From Diprion similis (Eukaryota; Arthropoda; Insecta; Hymenoptera; Diprionidae): a stretch of DNA of 64,000 nucleotides. Below the pieces are notes generated by a model. It had not been told where the DNA came from and did no database searches. It saw only the letters and a list, made by a program, of their open reading frames with translations. The stretch spans positions 6,262,001 to 6,326,000 of the forward strand of contig NC_060118.1 of assembly GCF_021155765.1 (NCBI RefSeq), written 5' to 3'. The translations under genes were made by a program, and so were the position numbers. Positions 26,531 to 48,581 of this stretch are shown here, piece by piece. Position 1 is the stretch's first letter, and every line of letters begins with the position of its first letter.

Positions 26531-26680
26531 ATTGGCGCATGCGCACAATCGATATGCTCTATATTCCGCTGTAGAAGATTCGTGGCGCATGCGCGCATTC
26601 GATATGCTCTATTTCCCGCATTGGAAGATCCGTGGCTCATGCGCGCATTTGATATACTTTATTTTCCGCTGCAGACCGGC
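26531..26680. promoter_or_regulatory. Three 50-bp tandem units each with an NRF-1/EWG-type palindrome
   Basis: Three units of exactly 50 bp (26,531, 26,581, 26,631) share a core of TGGCGCATGCGC then about 5 bp then GATATGCTCTAT. GCGCATGCGC, the palindromic consensus bound by NRF-1 and Drosophila Erect wing, is perfect at 26,535-26,544 and 26,585-26,594, and has one change (GCTCATGCGC) at 26,635-26,644. The cluster lies about 1.8 kb upstream of the first transporter exon. Regulatory use is inference. Confidence 0.6.
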
Positions 26681-28168
26681 ATTGGCTTACCTCTCAAGTA
26701 ACACATTCCTACGCATGTGTTACAAATAGCGTGTGTAGATAATGCGTGAAGGCAATACCTGCCTCGTGATTGCAGCACTCGCCTGTCAGCTCTATCTCTG
26801 TAAGGGTTTAGTCAGCGTTCGCATATTCCTTTCCGTCTTGGTTACAAATATCGTTGTACCTCTAAAGCCATTGATCTGGTGGTAACGAAATATAGTCTGA
26901 AACCTGACCAGAATTAGCTATCCACAGAAAAAAAAGAATCAAAATCGGTCAAGTATTTCTAAAGTACGTGTGAAAACTTGAGTAACAAATTTAGTATACT
27001 GTTCAAATCCTAGTACAGTTACCTTCAAATTTTATTAAAAGTCATTTCGCAGGTAAATATTTAGAAATCTTAACGAATTATCAAAACAAACCAGACAATC
27101 AATTTCAAACCTCCTTCGATCCTCCATAATGTCCCACAATCAGCTGTAACCCATGATTATTCAATCTACTTTTTATAAAAATAACACTGTTCAAAATTCA
27201 ACCTTGACGTCAAAAAATTACGAAAGAATGTAATCATAATTGTTAAAATCAAAGTCTTCTAGATGCATCTCAATTCCTTATAATTACTGTTTGACAGTTT
27301 ATTTTTCATGTATTCATATCAGCGCACTTGAGTTGTGCCGCGGAAGCAGCCTAAAGGAGTGTCATAAAATTATCGAATAAACACGGCAGTTTACTATAAT
27401 TTTAAGGCACGACGATCAGCTGTCGGTATCCAATGAATTCACCCTGAATTCGTGGTATCATGAAATACTCGTATCAGTATCAATCCGCCTTACAGTTCTC
27501 AGACCAATACAGAATGTAGAATTTATGCATTTCAACGAGAATTTCGATGACGTATATTTTTCTGGAAAATATCTTTATTTTAGCATAAACACGGTTTTAC
27601 ATTTCATATGCCGAAAATAAAGTTTGATTTGATATTCTGTTTTCTTATGTGCCAAGTAATGTATTCATGTATGTACATGTATAAGTATAAAAAACAAAAG
27701 AAAATAACAGCACGTATGTATGATTTTTTTTTTTTATAAAAATGCATTCGTACGTATATTCAAATTTAAACGCACAATTGCGTTGTTTCCATACATAAGT
27801 GCTATGTGTAATTTAAATAAATGGCGATGAACTTATTGTAATTTACAAATATAAAAGAAGCTAAAACTTATGCTTGGTCAACAATTAACACCGTGAGTGT
27901 AAAGAAATTCTTATCCATTATCCATGAACATATCCGTTTACAAATATTCTACTTATTTCCCATCTGCAAGGCTAATATACATACATCACTGTATACTTTC
28001 GCACTTCAATCGTGAATCGTAATAATTTATGCGCGTGAAATTATACATTCATGTTTATACATCGCACGCTTCTCAGTGTTTCCATTCAACTTCTTTTTTG
28101 TTTTTCTTGTTTTCTGATATTAACAATATTCCATTTCGAGATCTAAGAATAATAATATAACTTACATT

Positions 28169-28174
28169 TTTATT
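28169..28174 (-). other. Candidate polyadenylation signal of RPB1
   Basis: AATAAA on the minus strand, about 530 nt after the RPB1 stop codon. It is the first canonical hexamer I could find downstream. Confidence 0.4.
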
Positions 28175-28707
28175 ATATCGCATGACAGTCTAATTATAGG
28201 TATACGTCAATCGCAACGTTACTGTACCGGCTGTCAGCACACCCTATACATATTTTACCCTAGTTCAACCGATGATCAAAAACGTTCGGTATGATATACA
28301 TTGTAGAATATTTGTAAACTCCCTTCGCCCCACTCTCGCCAGGCTATAATGAAAATTGCGAAACTTCTGAATCGATGGATCATTTTTTCTAATTTGGAAT
28401 GTTTGTGCACACATTTTTTCACCAAATATTCACCATTCAAAACGCATTGGTAAAATATATTGTACAGAAGTCATGAAATTGATAGTAAACCCAACTTACT
28501 CGAATTAACTTCACTTCAGAAAACGAAAAATAAGATTCATGAAATTAATTACCATCAGGTCAAACATGAATGAAATATTAATATTATAACCGATACGAGC
28601 CGAACAAATAGACGTCACGTCGATATAGTTTTTTCATACCAGCAAACGTATTCAATGAATCAATTATTCTGTACAAAATCGCTTTCAATATCTTAATTAC
28701 CAGCTTT

Positions 28708-38221
<9,514 letters not shown>

Positions 38222-38598
38222 TTTACCGTTTGTGCCATGACGAGCAAGGCACTTCGTCCTCCTCGGCTCTTAGGCCTCTATCAGCCTCGATTCTACGTCG
38301 GTAAATTTCGGGGCTGCGTTTCGCGCGCCATCATTCGAATGTGGCACGCACGAAAACTAATTTTCAAAATGGCGACGCTATCACTACCGCGCCAAATTTT
38401 TAAATTTTTATTATACAGCGAAATATTCTCGAGATATGGCGTTGACATAGATAACGAATTACACCTTCCGTTAACGAATATGGTGATTCCACTGAAGTAT
38501 TATATGGCTGGAACGTGCGCTTGCTATTCAACGGCATAAAGAAGCAGCGAGCCGAGAGAAATAGAGTCATGATGCAGTTTTGTCTATCTTATGGCGTT

Positions 38599-38608
38599 GC
38601 GCATGCGC
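38599..38608. promoter_or_regulatory. NRF-1/EWG palindrome in the RPB1 promoter region
   Basis: GCGCATGCGC, a perfect match to the NRF-1/Erect wing consensus, lies about 380 bp upstream of the RPB1 start codon. A CpG-richer stretch with AAAATGGCGAC at about 38,366 (YY1/Pho-like) lies between it and the ATG. The transcription start itself is not visible. Confidence 0.5.
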
Positions 38609-40870
38609 TTATGACGCTTTGTAAAGCATCTGCAAAAAGTTAAGCCATCACTGCGGTTTAAATTGTCTGTGCTTCAGGAATACAGTTTCTCCATGGTTTT
38701 ATATACAAGTTTGCAAACTTGTCCCGCTTACCGTCCATAAATTGTATAGTTTTAATCACTGAACGCTTTATTACATTTTAGTGGTTCTAATAATATGTAT
38801 GTTATATAGGTATATACTTAGGGCATACACATGGAGGAAGCCTGCATACTGCTGTATGTTCTTTCGTGCAAGTGGAAAACGGCATAGAGAGTGCTTCGAT
38901 TGGCCAACTCGCGCCAGCGCTCCAAGCACTCACGCTCGTACCGCAAAACCTACCTATTAAGTTTCATCTAGTTACTGAATAATGTTGTTAAAATGTTGAA
39001 TTTCTTCTTGCAAGCCAATTATTAAAATTTTTTTTAGCCTATTCAAATATTTATTAATATTTACATGAATAATTTTCATTTATTCGTCCGGCTATTCAAG
39101 GAAATTGGTGAAAATTTATTCATCCGGATAGCGAAATGCTTTCTACAACACTATTTTGTCCAATGATGACGTCATTACCCCAACTTTGCAATTTTACAAT
39201 TTTAATAAATCAGAAGAAGACCGGGGTTAACTATCAAACAATTACAACAATAAATTATTGCCCTACAAATGATTTTTATTGATATGTGACGGAATTTATC
39301 GAAAATATTGAACTTTGTATACGATGTCGGCTAGATACATGTAGAGTTTTTCATTATTTTATTTAAAAAACCGATTCACTATCAAACATTTCCAACTGCA
39401 CTAGAATCATCTATAGACGAACTTCAAACAATTCAATTAATTATATTAGATTAGATTGATGGTTTGTCGACTAAACTCATATTAATACAGTTATAATATC
39501 AGGGCACGGGACCCCTTGCATATTGCGAACTTTGTGGCTAATATTAGAACTACACCATCTATAGACAGTATATGGGACATCTCTATGCTATGGGTGTAAC
39601 ACCTCCCACCTACGGAGTTTCTAAATGTCCTCTTTGGTTTCTCGAATAAGCTTTTTGCAACGGACTGTACAGAGTAACTATACAGACTACAGGACTATAC
39701 AGAGACTGTAAATTAGACTTTATTTGACCATATAAACTGGAAAAATTCTATACGAAATAGTCTTGTCATAAAAAAAACTCATTTCAAACTTTAGATAATT
39801 CGGATAAAGAGGGTATCAACCGAGCTTTGATGTATCCGATATCAAAATAAATATTTTATTAGTATTATTTTCATACTTGTAGAAATCGATAAATAATTCA
39901 ATTGCGAAATAATTAATTAAAAAAAATAGTATATTGTAAGTTGTAGACAGATTTAGAGAAGATGGAACAACGTCACGACACTTATCAACTTTCAACCTAT
40001 GATGCAATGATATTACTAGTTTTAATGTGATGTATAAAATTATAGTCACCTTTAGTTTAGATTTATTTATATGCACACTTGTCACAGAGTTCGACGTTTA
40101 TAAAATATAAGTTTCTAGCGCAAATAGTACGCGCAGGTACATTTACAATTTCATTCTTATTTGTATTTTGGGGGGAGAAAAATTCGTCATAGTTCTATAT
40201 TGTTTCCAACTATTTCACGCAATGGAAACTTTTGTAAATCTAGTAAATAAGGTACTTGTTTTATTACAAATAATCAGGACACATTTACGCTGCACATGAT
40301 TGCACAATGTATGGATAATCGACTGAAACATTATTTTGATATCCGAAAAACCTGGAAAGAGATTCGGATACGGAAAAGAAATATATGCCTAATTGTAAAT
40401 ATTATACGTATGTAGAACTTTCGAGGGTGTATAGTATTAGTACCCTAGAATTTCATATTGCCAAGTTTACTGAACGTGCGGTAAATAAGAATGAATGTTC
40501 TCGTCACGGAAAACGAGAAAAAAAAAAAAAAACTGAAAATCCAACCAAAGTTTGACTTTTGAAAACATTTTGGTTTGAAAATATTTCTGGTAAATTATAA
40601 ATTTTACAAAACATTTGCGTACTATTAGCACACGAAAATTAACATCAACTTGCATCATTTTTTGTACGGAATTCATTTCTGAGTAACTTTAACATTTTTC
40701 GAAATTAATTGAATGCGGATACATATAATTGTTTATAATCATATGTTATGAAAATAAAAGTAATTTTTTTCTGTACCATAACTTATATACCGTACATCAT
40801 CGTTCGCAATATATCATAAACTTATATGACACTGTATCGCTTGTCTTTAATTTGACCAAACGCTATTAGA

Positions 40871-40876
40871 TTTATT
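40871..40876 (-). other. Candidate polyadenylation signal of hnRNP F/H
   Basis: AATAAA on the minus strand, about 290 nt downstream of the stop, in an ATT-rich tract. Confidence 0.45.
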
Positions 40877-41168
40877 ATTATTATTATCATTACTATCATT
40901 TATACAAATGTAAATAAAACGAGGGTAGGAAAATTTCAAGTCTGCAACTCGAAGTAGTTAAGTATATAAATGTGACGATGATACAAAGAAACTATAATAA
41001 AGCTAATCAATTTATATAATTAATATCAGTTATAGTAATTTGACAATATCTTAATCAAATTGAATACTTGTTCACTTCTTAAAGACCAACGCTGAACGTC
41101 ATAGGGAACGACAAAAAAATTGACCATGATCATTGACAAATATCATCTCATAGTATCAATCACTTATC

Positions 41169-44100
41169 TCAAAAACTATTATAGTTATTTCCTCCGAGTT
41201 GACTGTTGTTGTAACCCCGGTTGTTCGGTGAATAACCTGGTCTGAAATTACTGCCTAATCCTGTAATACATTGAAAAATAAAAATGATGTTTGATTGAAC
41301 ACTGTGTACCTTAGTTGTTATGTTATCGATCATTGTAATTGGCATAATTCTGTTTTAGTTGCAACAAGAAAAAGTAGCACATATTAAAAAAATATACACG
41401 AATAACCCAGTGAATTTCTTCTTTTTTTTTTTTTTGTCACAGGTTTACACATTGTAATTTACAAACTCGCAGAAAATCATGCTACAGCTTATATCCAATA
41501 TTTTTAACAAGTCAATTCTGGTATTACTACTTACCTCCGCAGAAGTTGCCAATCCCTCCCAATCCTGATATACCACCTGATCCACTAGACGAGTTGAGAA
41601 ACAGTTCTATGTATCTGTGTGACATGTGGCTTTTATCCTGTAGTTTGAAAATAGAGTCAAATTGAATGAAATTTTATACGATTCTGAAAATAACACATCA
41701 CTTTATATTACTGCTAATAGATACTATTTCAGGGTGTCTAGCGTTTAATGACACATCGAATTCCCTGTCATTTCCCAGTTTTCCAAATGAAAATAGACAT
41801 TTTCCAGAACTCATTTCAACCTAACATTACTCACAAAAGAACTCACTACTTTCGTGGAAATTAGTTAAAGATTAGACATCAGATGTTTCCACGGTAATTT
41901 GAAATAGTCTAATTTTTCTTTAACTTCAATTTTGCTTAAACTCAATTATCGAATATATCAATAAACACTCAAATTTTGAGAGACCAACTAACGGAAGATT
42001 AGGATTAGCCATTCTTTCGAAACCTGAAGGTGGAAACATTAATCTGAGAGTATTTACCGTATATATTGTTCATAAATTTTAAAGTGCCCAACATCGATTC
42101 GTCGATTCTTAAAAATCCTTCAAAAACCATATTTTTCGTCACTTATACCTTTTTCACACTAAGCCCCTTTAATTGTCTCATGGCGAGTACTCGTAAACTA
42201 GTGAGGAAGAAAATGCAAAAATTCCAGGACACATGTCCGAATCCCTTGACCTTGAATCCATTTCCTGGTTTTCCAAACACGTGGAAATTCCCTGAAAATT
42301 CCCGATTTTCCAGATTTCCCTGACAGCTAGACACCCTATATTTATAATTTACCAACCTTTGACATAGCTTTGACAGCTTCGTCATGGCTGGCAAATTCAA
42401 CATCTGCTTCGCCCGACGCTCTCCCGCTGTTCTCCAATAAGAGACGTATATTCACGGGGACAATAGGCCTGAAAAACTATAAAAAAAACGAACTTGTCAT
42501 CAAAACCGTAAAAAGATCCATCCAGTCTCGTTCGTCGATTTCAAAATTTTTAGTATAATTTTCAGTATATTTTGTAATTTTCTTACATTTGATTAGCCAT
42601 ATCGAATGAAAATAGTAATCGAAATTTATCTTTTCAGTAACCAAATAATTCATTGAATGCCAAGAAGCTGATAATGTGAAGAACAAGCTGAATACAAAGA
42701 CTCAAGAGAAGTAAAAAATTTTCAACTATATTTCTCAAATTATTATGCTCAGGTGTGTAAGCAGATTTATTAATTGCTATTAATTCAAAGTATTCTCACA
42801 TCTGCAATATCTTGTTCCGTAGCTCTGAAGGGAAGGCCTCGCATGTGGATACAGTGAAGACCAGAGTTTCCACCGTTCCAATTATCTCCACTGCCTCTAA
42901 AGTTATTACCCTTCATATCCATGCTGCCACGCATACACATATTTCCGCCGCGTGATCCAAAGTTATTGCTTCCACCCCATAATCCACTATCAAAGTCTAC
43001 GAAAATAAATATCGTCAAAGTTCCAGTTCAACTGTATTATTCGTAGTTTTAAAGTCGTATAAAAAGAGGTACGAAAAATCAATAAAAAATTCAAGAATAC
43101 TATCTCTGAATTTGAAAAATTGAAGTAAATTGGTTTAACTATTAATGACATAGCGTAAGGATTGCCAAACATGTCACTGAACGCAATGGTTGACGTTATT
43201 GTCAACGCCAATGCTCATTGTTAATTGATTCAATAATAATAATAATAAAAAACGTGTAAATAAAGCTCCATCTATGTACATATTTTTGAATGAAACAAAT
43301 AATTTGACGTCAAGATATAAATTCCCAAAATTCACGTTCTTTTTTAATCGTCTACTCGTATCGTATACCCCCTTGACGTACCAACCTAGCCTGTAATTTG
43401 TCGGTGAAGAACACTAATAGTTTTTAAAAAGTACATCATCGCCACTTTTACCCTAGGCTTGAAAATTTGACATCGTTGCATAAACTTTTTCATTGAAAAT
43501 GAGAATACGACAGAGCCAAGTTGAGTTTCAATACATACCTCTACTCCTGGAGCCTCTACCGTTATTGCTGAAACGATTCATCCCTCCGAATCTGTCCCCA
43601 CGATCATAGGGTGCAGGTCTTTGGTTGAAACTACCCATTGGGCCTCCGCGCATTTTAGGACCAATGCTGGCACGAACCTCTGACAAGCTGCTTCGGAATA
43701 TTTCAATGTACCTGTTAATTGTGGTAAAATGTGAATTTCAGATCAATATAACGTTGACGGAATATTCAAGATGCGTGTTTCTTGCAGCTTCGTTAATTAT
43801 TTACTGAACCAATATTCATAGCCTTGATTAGAATTGGCTAATATAGAGAAATCTTGAATATCCTTTTTAATAAAAACAAGCCATTGACTGACTTCACTGG
43901 CTACATTTTATCTACAATCTTATGCGTTTATTCAAACTGTTATATAAACAAAAGTATCATCACACACGGAAACAAATCTATCTCCAAGATGTCTACCACA
44001 ATTTATTTTTTCTTCACATTTACAAATACCACAATATTCATGTCAAGGAGGGATCATATTGTTCGGTTACTACTTTACTTTACTGATCCTATATTTTTAT

Positions 44101-47100
44101 TTATGAAAAAAAAAAAAAGAGAAATATTGAGACTATAATAAATGGATTACCAAAGTCCTCTTATTCAGCTTCCTTGTGCAAAAATAATCAAAAATGTATA
44201 ATGTTGGAGTTAGGTTGTTCGTGTCGAATTTCCTACTTAATGACATTCGTACTCATTCTATTCCATAGATGCGAAATGAATAGGGAATTAATCGTATCGT
44301 CTTGTTGGACGGTTAAAGATCCTGTACTTGACAACGATGATGATTTGTGTACATGGGAGAGAAAAAAAAAAAACAACAAATTATAGAAACTGTACACGAT
44401 GAAACAGGCTGATGATTTTCTTCTCGAAATATATATATATATAAAGAAAAAAAAATCAACAAGATTGGTCAATGAGGCAAGAATCAGACATTTCTTAACA
44501 TTTCTCACACCAGCAGATCGTAATAAAGTGCGTAAAATAAATAGTCTGTAATAAACGATAGGGAAGGTTTCGCGCAATTAAAATCAACGATAACAATGCC
44601 TTAAAAAACAAAAAAGAAAAAAAAAAACTAACAAATAATAAGTTTGTGAATTACAACCTACAGCTTTATTGTGGAATAATTTCATTGTTATTCACATACG
44701 AACAACCTAACTGAAAAAAAAAGAAGAAACATTATTTAATAAATAATGAAATACTATATAGTATGAATTTAGATGTTTGTTGTACCGTAAGTGGAAATTG
44801 TACCCCACCTCCCAGTTTTCAGTTGCACCAGCCTCCCACCACTACCAGACTCCCCCCTTCTTCAGTAGCCTCGACAGATTGAAATTGACCGACGTTGAAA
44901 ATTATTACCTACATACCCACCCTAATATAACGTTGACGCCGTGCCAACCCAGCCCTCCTAGACTTGGATCTTGTAGTAAAATACAAAGACAATCGTACTC
45001 GTTGCAACAGATCAATTTCTTATTATGAAGTGAAATAAAGAACCATAAAACTGAGATAAATTCGGAGGACCAAAGACAATGTGAAATTGCTGAACGGATA
45101 AAGACACTGCCGACCAAATTGATGGTCAAATCACAAGACGTGTTGCGAGAAGTACAATTGTCTTTGTCGTATGACTGTGTGAAATGTAATTTGATGTTTA
45201 CTACCTCCGCTGGACCCCCCCCTCCCTCGGTGATATCCCTTGGGGTAGCCCTACCCACCTCCCACAGGATTTGTTGAGGATGTATGGGGTACCACCCTCC
45301 CGGCACCCACCCACGGGTATCAGTTGGGCCAACAGTACTTTTCACTTATTTCTGTTCTGACTAATATTGCTATCAGCATGATCTTTGTTCTTTTTTCAAG
45401 CTATTTTTAAACCTGCAGTTTCCTAATGTCACAAGTCAAATTCTTCGCATTTAGGACTCAGAACAAGTTGCGTTGTATTGATAATTAGAATAGCTGTTTG
45501 AGCTAGCACAAAGTTGAACGGTTTTTAGAATGAAAAATCTCACGAGATTGAAGGTGATAATTAAGTAATAACAGAAAAACCACTGTTTCGGAACTTTGGA
45601 CTGATTGAAGTTGTTGAGTTCGTAGAATATCAAAACATGTTTTACCTCGTCAGGTTTTACTGCATTTCGGACAATCTGTAAGTCGCAGAACAATGTCTTT
45701 TTTTTCCTGGATAAGGAATCGTTACATCAATGCTACGAACTTCAACCTCATAAAATCTCACAGTCACTATATAAATCACTTCAACTGATTGACACTGACT
45801 CTTACTGATGCTGCTCAACGAGATAAAAGCAACAGCTCACTTTGATCAATTTTCCAACATAAAGAATGTTCAATCCAGCAATAACAAATGAGATTTTACT
45901 CTTATTCAGTATATTGGAAGATAAAAATGTTTTTTTCTTTGTCCGTCTTTTATGTGAAAGAAGATTCTAAATTTTTTACTTCATCTAAAACCATTATTTG
46001 CTTCAAAGCCATACTTTAAATATAACTTTGTACAAAGAAATCAAGTACGAAACGTAACCATTGCAACAATATCTAAACGCAGGTATTATATTTGAATAAC
46101 CGTAAGTTTAGTAAGAATACGATTGTAATTGAACCAATTAAGCAAATCGATAAAAATTTTGTAGCAAGATTTAATTAGTACAAGTGTTGCATTGCCTATA
46201 AACGTTATAATGAATGCGAAAAATGTAGCTTGGGGTTAGAGAAACTGCTTGTATGGAAAAATGAATAAATAAAGAAATAAGTATGCCTTCCTATTAGGGA
46301 CTAATAATATTGAGAAATGATAAGTATACCCAGACCCAGCTAGTATCAGTGCCCCACCTGTGTCCTATCTTTTCCTTGTGTTTCTGCAGAGCTCTCTCCG
46401 CAACATCTTTGTTAACAAACTGAACGTAAGCCTCCCCAGTACTGCGGCCCGTGTAGTCTGTAGGTAGCGATATCCCGTTCGGCAAAATCTCCAACCCTGA
46501 CCCACACATAATCAAAGAACGATATTGTAGCTTAATTAAAGCCCATTTAATGACTTACATGTTGAAATTAATAAAAATCCCTTATCAATATAGACGTGTT
46601 AAAAAAAAAAAAACATATGTCTTCCTACATGCAAAACTATGATTATCCATCCAATGTGTTTCCGTTTAGAATTACTTTTGCAATTACCGACTGTTATTGC
46701 AACAGTACACGGAAAAAAATCTATTGATTTAAAGACGCGTGAAACCAGAAAGGTGCTTGCAAAACTTTTTTCACCCAAAGCTGATACTGAAACTATGGTA
46801 TTTGTGTTTATGATGGTGGATGCAGAAACGTAAGTTGATTAAAAAAAACTCTGCTTATTTGTCACGTATCATTCGTTATTCTCTTTCCTAATCGTCATTG
46901 GTAGTATGACAATTGTTGTTACTGCAAATGTTTCATACTCCTTTCAATTAATTCAATCAATACAGCAGCCATACTTCAGACCTAAATCATCTTGAAGCAA
47001 CGAGATTTAAATTTAAATTCAAACCGATACTACCAAACTATAGACCCAAGAACAGTTTCCATTACTGTTTAGTTTTGAAGTTTGAAAATACAATTGGAAA

Positions 47101-48581
47101 TACGAAAAAATCACCAGCAAGTTCTGGGCTAAAAAAAAAAAAATTCAAACCTGTACAACTTTTATTGATGAATTTAGAAAAACACTGGCTGTTTTTTCAA
47201 TGTTTGATCGAACGCCTTCGAGCCGACTGTCCAAAATGCATACGCTTATGGTAAAGCGTAGAGATTTAATTATGATTTTTATTTACTCACTATCACACTA
47301 CAGATACGATCAAGTATTTTAACTTTAATAAGGATAGTTCATCACATTGATCAGTATTTTGGATACTCTGCATAGCTTTTTATTTGGCTGCTATAGCAGG
47401 AAACCCAGTCGAAAAACTCGAACTTTACTTACATTGCAACACTAAATTAAGCGTGTCAATCTGTATCGAATAAAATGGTGCAAGCCCACTGCTTGATATT
47501 TGCCTATCTCTAAATGCTATGAAAAGGTGTACTTTTTTATGTTTATTTTATTCTTGTCAAAGTTCCATACTTTATTCGATATTATAAACCTTGTCCTCAA
47601 GTTGTCTAAAACATGGTGTGTGCTAACAATTACAAGTTCGTCTCGAAGGGGTTGAAATTGAATGAATTTATGTGTTAACATACACATCAACGTAAGGTTT
47701 AGGAAATAATAGCTTAAATCAATGCATGTTGGATAAAAATTGTAAAATATTTCAAATAAAAAATTGCCGAATGAATAATGGAGATGAAGTTTAGTTTGCA
47801 TCGTCAATAGATGTGATTGTAAATAAATAGTGAGATTGAAAAAACACCAATGACAATAATTACGACAACTTACCGGCGAAAAACTGTGCAATCTCTTCTT
47901 TTGAACAACCAAATGGTAAACCACGCAAACGAACACAGCCATCGTCCATTGCATTTTCCAAATTCAATCCACTCCTTTTAACCACCCACTCCATCTCACC
48001 CCTTTTGGCTTTGAAGACTGTAAATAAAATGATACATACTAATGAAATCACACTCCAAAAAGCAAAATTTTTCTTATGAAATACATCCATGAATAAAATA
48101 GAGTTTAAAATCATTCGAAAAGTTACTTATTGTTAGCTTCAGTAACATATCAAATTTCCTGCCAATTTAGGAGACTGAAATTTGACGATTACACGATTTT
48201 CTAATTTTACAGTATGTAGAGTTAAACTAAACTAAACTTAAACTAAATTTTCAAAACTTCAAATTGCAACGAATTTCTTGTTATTTCCTGCTTTCCGTGT
48301 AATTGAGGAAAGCCAACAGTACCTTCGATGTACCGATGTCCCATGTGATCTCTGTCTCGTTTGCATGCCTTCTCGATATCCTCTTCCGTATCCATTTCAA
48401 TATATGCTTCACCGCTGGGTCTTCCTTCCCTCGACATAGTCATATGGATACCAGCTTTACCATGCGAAATGCTACAGTCGTTGAAAAATTTCAATATCTC
48501 GTCGACTGTGGTAGACCAAGGCAGTCCTCGAAGCTTTACGACATATCCTTCCTCGTCGTGATCACCACTTCCGTTCGACAT
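41169..48581 (-). CDS. glo: hnRNP F/H family RNA-binding protein (Glorund-type)
   Basis: Eight coding exons on the minus strand: 48,581-48,323, 48,017-47,874, 46,496-46,358, 43,711-43,539, 42,996-42,800, 42,476-42,357, 41,637-41,535 and 41,260-41,169. Total 1,227 nt, 408 aa, phases coherent. Family knowledge: hnRNP F/H proteins bind G-runs through three quasi-RRMs and control splicing and polyadenylation; fly Glorund also represses nanos translation. Seen: qRRM1 from about 13 ([30 protein letters not shown]), qRRM2 from about 115 ([37 protein letters not shown]) and qRRM3 from about 284 ([41 protein letters not shown]). Gly/Arg/Asn/Met-rich linkers and a short [11 protein letters not shown]-type tail complete it. 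The codon before the ATG follows an acceptor (CCACTCAG), so there is at least one upstream 5' UTR exon, perhaps ending at the donor near 49,555-49,562. Confidence 0.95.
41730..42337. mobile_element. MITE-like element in the last large hnRNP intron
   Basis: Terminal inverted repeats CAGGGTGTCTAGC (41,730) and GCTAGACACCCT (ending 42,337) bound about 608 bp. The sub-terminal sequence also pairs: ATTCCCTGTCATTTCCCAGT on the left, and TTTCCAGATTTCCCTGACAG and GAAAATTCCCGATTTTCC on the right. Coding capacity is absent. It sits between exons 6 and 7, and its right end is only about 20 bp from exon 6 (42,357). The family cannot be fixed; ends starting CAGGG occur in hAT-type elements. Confidence 0.7.
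44801..45330 (-). promoter_or_regulatory. G-run clusters in an hnRNP F/H intron
   Basis: On the hnRNP sense (minus) strand this intron stretch holds many GGG to GGGGGGG runs in two clusters (about 45,330-45,210 and 44,960-44,800), e.g. GGGTGGGTGCCGGGAGGGTGG and GAGGGAGGGGGGG. The surrounding intron is AT-rich. hnRNP F/H qRRMs bind exactly such runs. Auto-regulation of splicing is therefore a reasonable inference. Confidence 0.5.

Larger units (their letters stand above)
24725..28707. other. Intergenic region upstream of the transporter and downstream of RPB1
   Basis: Contains the transporter's 5' flank, the large fold-back element at 25,338-25,976, the three-copy 50-bp repeat at 26,531-26,680, and the RPB1 3' UTR, with a minus-strand AATAAA at 28,169-28,174 about 530 nt past the RPB1 stop. 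Poly-T runs occur near 27,724. I see no coding exon. Confidence 0.65.
38222..41168. other. RPB1 upstream region and hnRNP F/H 3' flank
   Basis: The first 400-500 bp is the probable RPB1 promoter and 5' UTR. A minus-strand AATAAA at 40,871-40,876, about 290 nt past the hnRNP stop, is the likely hnRNP 3' end. A 46-bp imperfect hairpin (ACACCATCTATAG...CTATGCTATGGGTGT) sits near 39,552-39,597. I see no coding exon. Confidence 0.6.

Noticed and set aside
38237-38539. 100-codon plus-strand frame divergent from RPB1
   Set aside because: It lies in the RPB1 promoter/5' UTR, has no recognisable domain, and its frame is probably chance in a GC-richer stretch.
44905-45345. 146-codon Gly/Trp/Pro-rich frame inside the hnRNP intron
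   Set aside because: Composition follows from the G-run clusters; there are no clear flanking splice sites. I kept the region as a regulatory candidate only.
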